Shown: positions 18,061-29,835, counted from the first letter of the stretch. The stretch is DNA of 64,000 bases from Cristatella mucedo (GCA_009760855.2 WPIO01000366.1:1-64000), one strand, 5' to 3'. Notes: generated by a model not told the origin, from the letters alone. Translations and numbers: made by a program.

Positions 18061-18849
18061 TTAGTTGTAAGTTAAATTTTTTTTAATCTTTTTTCGAGTA
18101 ATATCGAGCAATATATCAACTATTCCACGAGCATAATTTTTTATCTTATTTAGGCTAGCAGGAGTACTTACTTTATATTTTAGAAAATCAGTAGCAAATG
18201 AATCGTTTAGAGCTCCGCCAATGCCTAAGCCTAATTTAGCCTTAGCCATTATTACAGCTGCTACAGTCTTAGCATCTTCACGAACATAATTTGGTTGCCT
18301 TGGATCAAGCGCAATTCTAGCAGCAGATTCAGCTAGTACCAAGTCTGACAAGTTTCTTATTTGTATTTTTTGAGGCTCAGTCATGGATGAAGTTTCGGTA
18401 TAGTCATGGTCATGGATTAATCCACGTGCACCAAGATCATTTACGCTTGCATAGCCTTCATCCATTCGCTGAGTGAATTTTGTTCCTGAGCCCACATATG
18501 AGTATTTTCCAGTATTGTTGAATGATCCGCCTGGTACATTCTCTGATTTAATGCCATTTGGTAGTTTCAGATGAAATTTCCTTCCACCAGACAGTTTATT
18601 TATGAAATCCACGATGCCCGAGCCAAGTCTTCTATTACGTTTCAATTGTTTCAAACTTAGATTTAGTTGTAAGCCAGTGTTTTTTAATCTACACTTTTCT
18701 ATTTTATTTAGTTGTATTTTTGTTACAAAAATAACACTAGTGCCTGATAGGTCTTCTTTTTTTAACCTGATTGAAATAGGTTTATCAGATTTGTGTATCA
18801 AGTTTACTTGATGATCTGATGGATTTAGTTTTGCCTCATGATATTTCAT
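18061..18849 (-). CDS. PLA2-domain minor capsid protein (copy B)
   Basis: An intact 262-residue protein. Residues 1-75 form a basic N-terminal domain of a type common in invertebrate viral-like proteins (SIRLKKEDLSGTSVIFVTK, then QLNKIEKCR). LSGG at 86-89 followed by Arg fits an adenain-type cleavage site and would free the rest. The PLA2-like core has YVGSGTKF at 118-125 (calcium-loop-like) and HDHDY at 146-150 with the catalytic His-Asp pair. Parvovirus VP1 and adintovirus PLA2 domains breach endosomal membranes. The C-terminal 80 residues are helical with ARGIVDILLD near the end. Confidence 0.75.
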   Translation of the reverse strand: MKYHEAKLNPSDHQVNLIHKSDKPISIRLKKEDLSGTSVIFVTKIQLNKIEKCRLKNTGLQLNLSLKQLKRNRRLGSGIVDFINKLSGGRKFHLKLPNGIKSENVPGGSFNNTGKYSYVGSGTKFTQRMDEGYASVNDLGARGLIHDHDYTETSSMTEPQKIQIRNLSDLVLAESAARIALDPRQPNYVREDAKTVAAVIMAKAKLGLGIGGALNDSFATDFLKYKVSTPASLNKIKNYARGIVDILLDITRKKIKKNLTYN

Positions 18850-18905
18850 TTCTATAAATAATTAAATTTTTATTTAAATGCAAATTAAACTATTGCATAT
18901 TAAAA

Positions 18906-19437
18906 ATGAATCAAGCTTCTATCTTTAGAGATCGAGTTATGGAGTTGCTTCATTATGAACCGGATACTCGAAAAATCTTCTAGACGGTGAGCAGAAGAGG
19001 TACTGTTAGAGCAAGCGCAGGAGCCGGAACAGTGAATAACACTGGTTATATAAGAATAAAAATTGATGGGAAACACTATCAAGCGCATGGATTGGTGTGG
19101 TTGATAGTAGCAGGCAAAATGCCAGCACAGGGAATTGACGATGAAGATAATAATAGGCAAAAAAAGTGTTTTAGAAATTGGCGCGAGGCGTCTTTTTCGG
19201 AAAATCAAAGAAATAAAGTAATACGTAAAGACGACACTTCTGGCTGGCTTTGTTAGGGTTAGTTTTAACAAAGCAAGTAATAAATGGCAATCATGTATAT
19301 GTATAGACAAACATAAATATCGTTTAGGCTTATTTGACAATCCTATTACAGCTGCTAAAGTACGTGACATTGCTGCAATGCGTTTGCACCTAAGTTTCGC
19401 TAGATTAAATTTTGCTTATAGTTTAACTGAAGATTAA
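18906..19437 (+). pseudogene. HNH-AP2 endonuclease remnant (copy B)
   Basis: Starts MNQASIFRDRVMELLHY, then a TAG after about 25 codons. The HNH region reads GIDDEDNN, so the catalytic Asp-His pair of copy A is gone, and later frameshifts split the AP2 part. The final segment (LHLSFARLNF-like) is still close to copy A. Confidence 0.65.
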
Positions 19438-19458
19438 AAATTAGTTAGACATACAGAC

Positions 19459-20401
19459 TTTAAATTCCTACAGCTTTTTTTTCAAATCATCTCTCATTTT
19501 TATCATTTCGTTATATATTTGCTCCTGCGTTGCTCCTCTAGAAAATAGATTAGCTAGTAACATTGCGCTCTCTGCTTGATAATTACAGGTCTTTTTTTCC
19601 TCCAATTGTACTACTTTCTACTTTTTTTATATCTTCTTTTAACCCATCCGAATAGCTAACTCCTGATAGCTCTACTAACTGTTTTCCAGTTTTCAAATAA
19701 TCTAATCTGTTTTTCACCTCTGAGTTTTGCACTTTGTCACTCAAATCAATATCAATGTTTCTATCAAGTAATTCTATCATATTTTTGTGTCTGTAATTGC
19801 ATTCATTAGTCTTTCACTTTGTAAACTCAAAGCATTGATTCTCTCCTCATGCCTATCCATTTTTGGCACTTTAGCAGTATACATTGTTAAGTCAATAATC
19901 TTCTTAATCAATCCTGCTACAGTTACAGCTATTGAAACTCCTAAGCCAAATGCTCCAATGATAGAAGCTATACTTGCTATAATAGCTGGGATTGCAGACA
20001 AAAATCCGCCAGATCTTACTTCAAGAAAATTCTTATTCCAAGCCTTTGTATCTAATTGTGAAGCATCCCAAGATATTTCCTCTCCAAATGTCTCTGAAAG
20101 AAATCTACTAGGATCTGAGTACCAATCAGATTTAGCTTTTTATGCTTCTAGCAAAATCTCGTTTATGTAATAGCCAACCTCTAATGATGCCACCATTTTT
20201 GACAGTCCTTTTTTTATCTGCAATTGTTTTCCAAAAGACGTTGCCATATTTTCCTGAAGCAATATCATCTACAATCTCTTTTATGAATAAACCAAGATCT
20301 ACAGTTCCTGTTATTCCTGATAGAAATCCACCAAGTGCTTTTGTAGCAGTTCCTATAACTTTGAATGACTTCAAAACTTTTGGAACAATTGTTGCAATCC
20401 C
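19459..20401 (-). pseudogene. Hydrophobic minor capsid-type protein, truncated (copy B)
   Basis: Aligns with 7329-8279 but is split by frameshifts near 19600, 19790 and 20210, and its N-terminus is cut at about 20401. The hydrophobic segment (IIASIASIIGAFGLG) is still visible. The cut is the right boundary of copy B. Confidence 0.6.
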
Positions 20402-20896
20402 AGACGAGTGATTGAGCCTTACCAGGCACAGCTGCAGCAGACCAGCTCTGCCCAGCAGGTGTGTCAGCCGTCCCTTGCAAAGCAGCAGCAGCAGGTCAGC
20501 TCAGCCCAGGCGTTGCTGCAGGCTAATAACAATAACAATATTGCACTTGATACAGCGCCCTCAGAGAACTTATTTTCCTGAAGCAATATCATCTACAATC
20601 TCTTTTATGAATAAACCAAGATCTACAGTTCCTGTTATTCCTGATAGAAATCCACCAAGTGCTTTTGTAGCAGTTCCTATAACTTTGAATGACTTCAAAA
20701 CTTTTGGAACAATTGTTGCAATCCCAGACGAGTGATTGAGCCTTACCAGGCACAGCTGCAGCAGACCAGCTCTGCCCAGCAGGTGTGTCAGCCGTCCCTT
20801 GCAAAGCAGCAGCAGCAGGTCAGCTCAGCCCAGGCGTTGCTGCAGGCTAATAACAATAACAATATTGCACTTGATACAGCGCCCTCAGAGAACTTA
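20249..20896 (+). repeat. Perfect 324-bp tandem duplication across the virus/host junction
   Basis: Positions 20249-20572 and 20573-20896 appear identical. Each unit contains the viral minor-protein end, the junction, about 120 bases of Gln-rich coding sequence and a LINE-A tail. Confidence 0.85.
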
Positions 20897-21950
20897 ATCT
20901 CTTTCTAGGCGCTTTACATTTGCTGCAAAGTGATATGCAATAGAATAGTAAGTAAAATCATGCTTGAAAAACAAACAAAATAAATAACATGATTAGGGGT
21001 TACATGCACAGGGTCAGCATGCAAATGTGGTTAGTGGCAGCATGCAGTGTCAGCACGCATAAGGCTAATCAGCCGGACCAGGCACAGCAACAGGAGATTA
21101 GCTCAGCCCAGCAGTTGCATGGAATAGAAGAGCAGGCACAGTCTTTCCAATCTGATCAATTGTTGCTTGGACGACAGCAGAGGAAAGAACTGAGGAAACA
21201 ATTGGTTTCTGATGAGAACCTGAGGGAGGAAACAAAAGTGAAAGCAATGGAAAATAATCGGTCGCTGATGTCGTAGCTGCAAAACCTGCAATGGAAGCAC
21301 GCTACCGACAGAATAAACCGTCGAAAGCACGCTTATTGTCAGCTTTTAAAACTTGAGAACTTTGAAACTGAGCTAACAAAGCTAGCTAAGAAGTGTGATA
21401 GCGACGTTGTGAGCAAATTTTCAAACGAGCTTTAGGAGCTGGCTGGTCTGGTTCGTCAAATTGAAGAGCAGCAGAGGCAAGGTATCAGGGGGCGGCAGTG
21501 TGCTCTACCAAAGAAACCCGAACTCCATCTTTAGGAGTGTAAGGCAGTCGAGAGGCTGGCGAGGTCACTGGAGATAACCCATTACACGGCAGTGCCAATA
21601 GCAGGTGCTCATGTGCTGCTGGCATAGCGTTTGAGAAGCGACCAGTCGTCGATACCATCGATCGAGGTTGCCTCTTGCAGCTGATGGCTGTACTCGGCCG
21701 ACGACTCGTACGAGCTCTCCCAGGTCAGGCACGGTGGAACTGCAGTGCAACAATCGACTGAAGCGGTTGTTTCTGTAAATGGGCCAAGGTCCTGCTTCGA
21801 CGTGGCCCAGATCAGCTCCGAAGGTCAGTAGCAGTGGTGGCATACTTGCCGAGTGTCTTGAACCATTGCCGCCCATGTAGCGAACCCTTTGCTTCTTAGG
21901 GATCTGAAGCGGTTGCCTGCAAATCTTCGCACCGAGGGTGGTCAAAAAGT
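20402..21950 (+). pseudogene. Gln-rich coiled-coil host gene, copy Q1
   Basis: Plus-strand coding remnants. The first piece (RVIEPYQAQLQQ, then SSAQQVCQP) is in the tandem unit. After a LINE-A tail it resumes near 21060 with QAQQQEISSAQQLHG, then a Glu/Lys/Gln-rich coiled coil (QQRKELRKQLVSDEN) and a C-terminal Ser-rich part. Stops at about 21274, 21433, 21533 and 21625 break it. Homologous copies lie at 41388-42430 and 53880-54796 on the minus strand. The family is not recognised; Gln-rich coiled coils are common in transcription and RNA-binding factors. Confidence 0.4.
20848..21060 (-). repeat. LINE-A 3' tail inside Q1
   Basis: AATAACAATATTGCACTTGAT leads into the complement of the LINE-A terminal sequence with CTTTCTAGGCGCTTTACATT. 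The following 160 bases, with GTCAGCATGC repeats, are the LINE-A 3' region seen at 49262-49500. Confidence 0.6.
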
Positions 21951-23830
21951 TCCCACGCTGGTGCTTGACAAGAATGAATTCGTTATATGTAACCCATTAT
22001 TATTCTACCTCGGCTTATATTATATATTATAGTATTGCTAACAATAGGTTAGCTCATGTAGCTGATAAGACGACTTTGTGCATGTGCTGTAGAACTCAGC
22101 TGTAAAGCATTTGGATCGATGCACAGTTTGCAGAGTGTACTTTTAAATATCTGCAGCACATAAATTCATAAATATTTTTTGATGTGGTCACAAATCTCCG
22201 AAGAAATCTGTCGTAAATGTGAGCTAGACGTCTTGGCGAGGCACAGATAAAAAGCAGCTGAACAGATTTATTTGCTGAAGGCACCATATTTAAGATTTAC
22301 TACTATCGTGCACTCTTGTTGCCTATATATGTACACGTGCTTGCTCAAGCGTGTGGCATTTGTCTTAAACCTCTCAGCTACGAAGGAGAGGCTTTTGTTA
22401 GGATACTCCAATTAATTTTTGTAGATGAGTGGTCCGTTTCTTCAATATCAGGGTTGCTACCTGGAATGGCAACTTTTGCCAGACCTCTGCCGAGGACCCC
22501 TCATACGGCTCGTCAGCTGTATTGAACCTGGCAAGCTATGTCGGATGTGCCATTACAGCACTCTAGAAGGTGACATACGTGCAAAGGCAGCATGTAAATA
22601 AATCGATGCCGAGTTCAGTTTTTTTTCAAGCGCACCTGCTTGGGAATATTCGTGTCGCTTCCTTTCCAGATGAACCTTACAATAGAGAGACAAAGCTGTC
22701 ACCATATGCCGGCCGCTCGACTGATACAGCTAGGAGTGGTAAAGCTGTTTTGATCTAGGAAGAGGGGCCAGTCAAGGAGGCTGCATGATGTGATTTGCTG
22801 TTCACTGAATCTATTTCTATAGTAACTTTGGTAACTGAAGTAAGGCTCGTCCATCGGCGCATGCCTTCGAGGCTTTTATATGCTGCTCGTGCTTGCTGAA
22901 GTCGAATCCTGTGACACTTAAGCCTCGACCTTGTGACATTTAAGCCTTGATCTTGGAGAAGGAACACATGCCTGCCACTGGGAACCAATACGTCAGCTAC
23001 TCAGGCACTATGCCTCAACGTTGTAGTACAATCTTGAGCAGCGATGAAAGGCTGGTGCTTTTTCATTCAGCTGCAATCATCGTTACTGTAGCGTAGTCAC
23101 TACCAACGACACGTCCGAAGTGTCCGAGGATGCGTAGAGCGATCCGCCGATACGGCTACTGGTGTCATTCGACTGCTGCTACCAAAGCAGAACAGAAGAG
23201 CTGCAGGTGCTGCATGTAGTCCGACGCGGTATCAATCGACTATCGCTGTTCAAGACGGCTTCTAGAAGGCAAGAGGCAAAGACAACTTGAATTTTCATTA
23301 CAGTTGATCAATAGCATCATAAAGCTGGTCGATTGCGAGTTCTGTGTTCCGAGCTGCTCGGGTCAGGTGTCAAGTCGTCTTTTGCCGAAAGGTCGCCGCA
23401 GGCATGGTCCACCTTGAGTTGAACTATGCTGTTCAACTATGCATGAGGCTTTTCATTTTCAGGGTCGACTACTCGAACTTGTCGTGTTAATTCGATCGAG
23501 TTGGTATAAATTCAGATGCTGAATTCTACTTCGTGCTGCAGCTCAACATACGGGCACTAAACACCTCACTCTCCAACACCTCCATAACATACGGGTAAGA
23601 CCAGGCTGCTACGACTTTGACGACCTCACAATAGCTGCTGCAGTTTCGATTCGCACAGCAGAGAGCCAGCTGATGACCACTACCAACAGTTTAATACGAC
23701 GAATGGAGCCGAAGGGTTCACGGCTCCCTTAGGCTCCTACTCCCACTCGACTCTCTTGTCCCAGGTTGATGTTTCCTTCTCCCCACTCTCTCCCAACCAC
23801 AACTCATCCGTAGGTTGGCAGGAGCACAAA
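21951..23830 (+). repeat. Host duplicated segment, inverted relative to 39150-41335
   Basis: No supported gene. Short frames such as 22316-22525 (PLSYEGEAFVRI, then DEWSVSSI) have degraded counterparts in inverse orientation at 40694-40888 and 51711-51926, which shows segmental duplication rather than separate genes. The three copies differ at many sites. Confidence 0.55.
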
Positions 23831-23906
23831 GCCGTGATGGCACACTAGGCAATGAGGTTACTTTAATGACCTTGGAAAGGTCGTAGGTTCGGTTCCTGCA
23901 GTGGGC
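23831..23906 (+). repeat. tRNA-derived SINE candidate with Pol III boxes
   Basis: A-box-like TGGCACACTAGG at 23838-23849 and B-box GGTTCGGTTCC at 23886-23896 are spaced as in a tRNA. The T-arm GTAGG/CCTGC pairs fully. Only three acceptor pairs form and the D-arm is poor, so this is a tRNA-like relic, not a tRNA gene. A cut-off copy of the A-box part lies near 39150-39165 on the other strand. Confidence 0.4.
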
Positions 23907-24654
23907 AATTCTTTATCGCCACTGCAATTGGTGGTGATATCCATAAAGGCTCTTTTGTTGCAATACAAAGAGAGGCTGGTTAATCAACTAGGATTTATTT
24001 ATTTGATGCCGACCTGTGGATAAACCACAGACGTCTGACCACAGCTGACCACAGGCCTGTCCCAATGCCACGGCCACCAGCTGTTTGACCCTGGGGTGGT
24101 TTAGGGCACGTATCGGTGTGCCTGCACTGGCAGCGAGCCGGCAAACCCAGTGTCTATGATCGAATCGTGCATACATAGAAACAAAAACTACAACTGATAC
24201 AACTTCGGACGCCACCTTGAAGTAAAACCTACCGTGAACTCACACGAGTAATGGCTGAGGACTTATCTGCCCTAACAACAAATGTGGCATCGTTTATGTA
24301 TAGATTTAGCAAAATTTCGGCTACATTTAATGGGCACAGTGTCCATAGCAGCTAATTCGGCTCGTTATATCATCTTTGGCACAGAGACACCTCACTCTCT
24401 TTCCATCCTGCTACAGGAGCTATGCACATAGACGAAAGTGTGAAGGCTATATAAACAAACGAGGGCTTATCAGCTAGCTCTAACGGCGACCGCCAGGCCA
24501 CTGCCAGGATTTAGTCGTTAGGGGACTAGTGTTACGTACGACACGTAGGGGTCCGAGAAAGAGCTATGTAAAAGCTTAGATTTCAAGCCCACATCCTGAA
24601 AGCACTCACTAAAATTGAACGACCCACCACTTTTGTTTAATGCATTGTAAAACC

Positions 24655-25510
24655 ATCTGTAATTCCACAAAATCATAAAGACCACGAGGGTGTTAGGCAA
24701 GAGAGTTTTATATAACCCACTCTTAGCCTTAGGGGCTTTCGCTACTCATATGGTACCCAACAGACTTTGTTTCACGCAACAAAGAGAAAGTGGGAAAGAT
24801 AGCAGAGTCAGGAGAGCAGTTAAGGTAGTGAGTAGCATAGAAGTAGCAGCTCAGGACCGCTGAAAAAGATGTGCCATAGTCGGCAGTAGGAGAGTAGTTG
24901 TCGTTGTGTAAGAATTGTGGAAGCGAGTTCCACAGTCTAGGACCTGCAGAGCTAGAGCTTTTGTCGCCAATCCTCTTTAAGCAGAGGAATGGGACAGCTA
25001 ATTTATTGTACACACAGGACCTGAGGGCACCAGCAGGCTGAAACTGACGCAGCAGTTCAGCTAGGTACGAAGGAGCCAAGCCGTGGAGGGCCTTGTGGTT
25101 CAGCAGATGAAATTTGCTCTGTATTCTTTGCTCAACCGGCCACCATCCTAGCTCTTTCATTAAAGGAGACACGTGTTCAAACCGGTGGGACTTGAGGACC
25201 AGCCTTGCAGCCATATTCATTGTTCGCTGTAGTGGCATAATAGTTTCCTTTGGCGGCCCATGCAAAAGGGAATTACAATAATCAAGCCGAGAAAGAACTA
25301 AAGAACTAGTTAAATTTTTTACACGCTACTGTGGGTAGCGGCTATTAATCTTGAACAGGGATCGGCTGTGATGGCTAGCTGTAGAGGCAGTCTTCTGAAT
25401 GAAGCTTTTGAAATTGAGGCAGCTGTCGATGACGACACGTGAATTTCGAGCATGTGGTGAAGGTGGCACAATAGCATCACCTGCTAGAAGAGCAGATGGA
25501 AAAGGCCGTA
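24655..25510 (-). mobile_element. LINE-B 3' fragment
   Basis: The minus strand encodes the C-terminal part of LINE-B ORF2: SCLNFKSFIQKTASTASHH, then LGWWPVEQRIQSKF and SYLAELLRQFQP, with the 3' UTR reading towards 24655. Frames are interrupted between 25265 and 25330. The RT catalytic core is missing. A Pro/Ser-rich stretch near 24530-24650 is outside the element. Confidence 0.7.
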
Positions 25511-26730
25511 GAGAAGACAGTGCTCTCAATTTAAACGCTGGCGAATGTGCTTGTAGGAGTGTTTCCACGGACAATGCTCCCTAATCGCGAATGGTCACTT
25601 TTACGTTTACAGTCACTGAAGCTCACGACAGTCAATCCTTGCTGCCTCATCTTGCACCGACTCTAAAAGCCTGATTGTTCCGACCGATCGAGTTCAATCT
25701 CATGAACATAACAGTTTTCATTAGGGCGCTTGCCGAAACCTGTTTGGTAGGTCTTATAGTCACGTTTCACGAAGGTAATGATCCCCCTCTTCTCTCCCGA
25801 TACGATCTGACGTTCAGTAAGTTTGCTGTACGACACCTGAACCTCGTGCATGGGCTGGCAACTGACAGTGCCATTTATAGCGAACTCTTGAAATAATACG
25901 TTACCTAAGTCAGGTTTCAGCCATCAATACCGACTTTTGCTTTGCTATTGAAGTTAATGGAAGTTTAATCTCTTCCGACATTTGATAACTTGGATTAATT
26001 AACTTGGACGCACTTTTCGCACGACAAGATGAATGGCGTAGCTGCCGGACCAGTAGTAGCAGATTGACTTAGGTTGAAATCTAGAGAACATCTTTGGAAA
26101 CAACATTAAAAGAGAGCTGAAATACGGGAAACTTGTGATAAAGTTCAACGAAAGCTGCTGCAAAATTACTGATGGAACGAAATTACAAGTCAACTGAAAA
26201 AACTTCAAAATTAATGCTTATAAATCCATGAATATCATTGACGTTCCTTTACAGAGTACTAGCCCTGCTTGTAATTAAGCGAAGCACGATATCATAGGTA
26301 ACATTAAGGAACTTTTGCTTGCTCATGAATCCAGCTAATTAGTATTTCCATACAATAATCGAAATCAAAATAATGCATGCAATCCCTGACGTGCCCTCTG
26401 ACCCGTAAACTAAACAAGACAGTTTTATCTATGAAAAACAAAGCCAGTAAGCTGAGTGAATACTTGATAATTGTAATACGTTTGTATCGCTCACTCAGAG
26501 ACCTTAATCACTTTCTCTGCATTTCACGGATGCTGTAGAGAAAGCATGATCGAATGGTTAGAGTTGAATGCACACAACTCTTGTAGGCTACTGCAGCTCC
26601 CGCGGAAGCGAATCTAACGACGTATCTTGCACACAGAAGCATGGACGTAAGCTGTAAAAAGAATTAAGCTTTATTCGCCTCAAAGCGTACATATATGAGA
26701 GCTTGACGAATCACCAGAGTTGGCCGAAGG
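25511..26730. other. Host intergenic sequence without a supported gene
   Basis: Only short frames on both strands, none with a recognisable motif. I see no similarity to other parts of the window. Confidence 0.35.
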
Positions 26731-26734
26731 CACA

Positions 26735-26850
26735 CTACTATTCTATTGCGTATCACTTTGCAGCAAATGTAAAGCGCCTAGAAAGAGATTAAGTTCTCTG
26801 AGGGCACTTTATCAAGTGCAATATTATTATTATTATTATTAATATCATTT
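26735..26850 (+). repeat. LINE-A 3' tail with (ATT)n
   Basis: CAAATGTAAAGCGCCTAGAA, then a CTCTGAGGGCACTTTATCAAG segment and an ATT microsatellite at 26821-26845. Confidence 0.7.
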
Positions 26851-26864
26851 GGCTATCATTTTGC

Positions 26865-27860
26865 CCAAAGTGATGCGTTTGGGCTACTTATTACAGCAGC
26901 AGGGTATTATCACCAGCTCTACCCAATCCGGGCATTCGGGCGGCATGGGTAGGAAACCAGCTGCAACTTCCTTTTTTCGGTAGGTACACAGCTATTGGAC
27001 GCAGAGTCGATGCTATCAAAAGTCAATTTTGAGCTGTCAACTAAAACGAAGTGGACGTTTGAATTTTGGGACTTGGAAGCTGGAAGGTGAAAATATCAGC
27101 TAGGAATTCGATTCCGAGTAGAAAGGTCAAAGGTTACATTGAGAAGCCGCACGATTTTGTCATAGCGTTGAATGCAAATGGCTCACACTGTGACGGACGC
27201 AAAAACATCGCTGCGAACTTCCACACGTGTATTTCCTCTGTGAAAAACGACGGTGTATTAGACTGTATTCCCACACGGATGCTGGTCAGTCCTCAAACAC
27301 GTGATGCCCCCCACCCAGCACGTTAGATACAGCCTCTCGTGCCTTTGCAGACCGTGACCGTGACAAATCGCTACGGCCCATAAACGGGGCCGTAAACTGG
27401 CCTCAGCGGCAATAACCCGGCCGTAAAAGCCAGCAGGCCATAAATGCCATTCGCATCTAAACGACAGACGTAACGTAGCAGCCGAATCCCAAGACACCGA
27501 ATCCGTTATGTGGATCAGCTTTATTGGGTGGCGCATCAAGTTAGGCCGGAGCTGGAAGTCCGTACCGATTAGCTCTAGCCGAAATGGCGCTGCGGGGGCG
27601 ACGTGGTGACGAGACTCACGCCCGCGCCGGTGGCGCGTGCACCCTGAGCCTCCCGCTCGACCGCAGCGGCTAGAGGACAAATCCGGCTAATGGGCGCGCG
27701 ACACGCCGCCGACCGCGTGCCAGTCGCTGTACGCGAGCGCCGGCCTACGAGACGAACGCCCAATGAGCAGAGGCGGACGCTCGCACGTCTGTCGTTGGAG
27801 CAGATAACCGGACGTGTGCTGGCTTCTAGTCTGGCCTCACGCGAGAGCTGGCTGGTCGTG
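26865..27860 (+). repeat. GC-rich host repeat, inverted partner of 38095-39060
   Basis: Matches the reverse complement of 38095-39060 over most of its length, including the AGGGTATTATCACCAGC-like start, a CGGCCGTAAA region and a GC-rich end shared with 50430-50985. Frames on both strands are GC-driven and not supported as genes. Confidence 0.6.
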
Positions 27861-29405
27861 CAGCCCGCGTGAAACGGAAAAAGACGCCGAGCGCGTTTCT
27901 CCAGCGGGCATCAGAGTATCGGTGCCGATCTACCGTTTGCCTATTCATTAACTCCATCCATGTCTTCGCTGCCGAGAATCGTCCCCACCTGCTCACATGA
28001 GCACTTGCACTCTCACTTGAGTGCGGCAAGAGATCTCTCTCGCAGCGATCGGTGCCAGGAGAGCCGAGTAATTGAGGGTACGCCTGGGGCGCCCCTGGAG
28101 TCGACCTCCGCCGGCGGCGGCCTTGCTGCTAGCGGTTTCGTAAGACGCTGCATCCAGCAAGGATATCGTGAGAAGCGGGCGCCTTGTGCGAAGCGCAACG
28201 CGACGTTGAGCTACGGAGGCGTGAGCCACGGTCGGCGGCTCTTTCTGTTAACTTCCGGCCCTGTGCGCATCGGGCGGCGAGGTTAGGCGCCTCGGCATCA
28301 TCACGAGAGCTCAAGCGCGAGGTGCCACCAGGCGGCTGTGCTGCAGTCCGTCAGCCGACGTCGTCGCGAAGGTACTGCTTTTGGTCTCACCGATTTTTTT
28401 CCGGTCGCACGTGCTCACTCCCTCTGCCGACGGATCTCTCTCGGAGCGTTCGCAATCCGACCTCGCCTGGTGCTGGCGAGGGGTATCCTGAGTAGGTCCA
28501 CAAAAATTGTCAATTTTTTTCAAAATTCGTGTATTAAATATAAACTAGTTATAAATGCAAGCTCAAATATTGGTGGTTGTAAGATGACTGGAATATGGTC
28601 AATAAAATTATTTTGTAAGACCTATTTAAACCGGAAGTCGTACATCGAGTTCAACAAAATAACTTACTTTGACAAATAACTGAGCCGGAATGGCGGTTTT
28701 TTGGTGAACTCTGCGAATATAAGCTACTCAGCCCTAAACGCACCCTCAAAAATTTATGGGAGAATGATACAACGTAAAAATTTCCCGGAAATGACACGCC
28801 CATCGAGATCACACGTCCGACTGATAGTATAACAAAATTATAAAAGAGCAAAACCCCTATCGGCAGGGTGCCTAGTCCAACGTCTGCTTCCCCGCCGCGC
28901 CCATAGCAACCGGCGGTAAGCGGCATTCCAAGGCCCACTCCTTATTGACTTGGCAGAAACCTGTTTACATTGGTATGTTTACATCGGATCAAAAACCGGA
29001 AGTGACTGTCATTCTGCCAGCAGATGAATATTAGGGATAATGTGTTGAGAATTTGCTGCTGCCGGGGCCGCCTTAACCAAGGAGTCCATTATCACGGCAC
29101 CGCACGAGTCCTGGGACAGCTGATCCAGTTCCTGTAGCCGCCATAATGCACGAGGCAACGGCCACGAGTGGTCCTTTCTTCGGCGGCCGGTCAGCTTGGT
29201 GACTTGGATGGAACTACCGCGTCGTTTACTGGAAGCCAGTCTGAAAATGTTGATTTGTTTCTATTTGAGGAAATTTAGGTGATTTCAAGTTCTCATTTAT
29301 GTCGTTAATAGTTAGATATTTGTATTGGCGAATGCCGGTGAGCCGCCCGGCCGTAGCCTGGATTGCCGGACTGAGGTATGAGACCTATCGCGGATATGTA
29401 ATGTA
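27861..29405. other. GC-rich to AT-rich host sequence, no supported gene
   Basis: 27861-28500 is very GC-rich with overlapping frames on several strands, partly shared with 50540-50700. From 28500 the sequence is AT-rich and without long frames. I see no motif that supports a gene. Confidence 0.35.
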
Positions 29406-29409
29406 ATGC

Positions 29410-29835
29410 ATGTCCGTCAGTAACTCCACAAAGTCAAAAAGACCATGTGGGTGTTACGCAGGAGAGTTTTGTATAGCGCACTCACAGCCTAAGCGGCTTT
29501 CAGTACGCATTCGGTAGCCAACAGACTTCGTCTCACGCAACAAAGAGAAAGTGGGAAGCATAGCAGAGTTAGGAGAGCAGTTTAGCCTTTTTAAGGAAGG
29601 TCACAAGTTGAGGAACGGCGATAGCTTCGATCGGAGGGGACTTAATGGAGGCACAAATGTGCACAATTTTTTCAGTCAAGAAGGCTGAAAACGTTTCGGC
29701 TGAGCCCTTAATATTTGGGGAGTCAGACCTGACATCATTGGCCAGGAAATGGTTTACTATCTTATAAATCTGTTTAGTGTCCGACTGGCAGGAATTCAGT
29801 TTTCTAATGAAAAAAGAAGCCACGGCTTGATCTGC
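29410..29835 (-). mobile_element. Internally deleted LINE-B derivative
   Basis: The minus strand has the segment before the RT core (KLNSCQSDTKQIYKIVNHF, then FSAFLTEKIVHI) joined at about 29580 directly to the LINE-B 3' end (TTTGACTTTGTGGAGTTACTG towards 29410). The whole RT core is missing. Confidence 0.65.

Larger units (their letters stand above)
9762..20401. mobile_element. Endogenous adintovirus/Polinton-like structural module, copy B
   Basis: The second copy of the module, in the same orientation as copy A. It extends further left (exonuclease and complete MCP) and is cut on the right inside the hydrophobic minor protein at about 20401, where Gln-rich host sequence begins. The fibre gene is lost. 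It contains one extra jelly-roll type 1 gene compared with copy A. ATPase, PLA2 and the Zn-ribbon protein are open; the other genes have stops or frameshifts. Confidence 0.8.

Noticed and set aside
1-20401. A complete, possibly active virus made of both copies.
   Set aside because: MCP, jelly-roll and Lys-rich genes are broken in every copy visible, and no polymerase or integrase gene is in the window.
20265-20804. Two identical 71-codon minus-strand frames and related plus-strand frames.
   Set aside because: They cross the virus/host junction in the 324-bp tandem repeat and are chance fusions.
27258-28679. Several overlapping GC-rich frames on both strands.
   Set aside because: High GC lowers stop frequency; the frames overlap each other on both strands, are not preserved in the related repeat copies and carry no motif.
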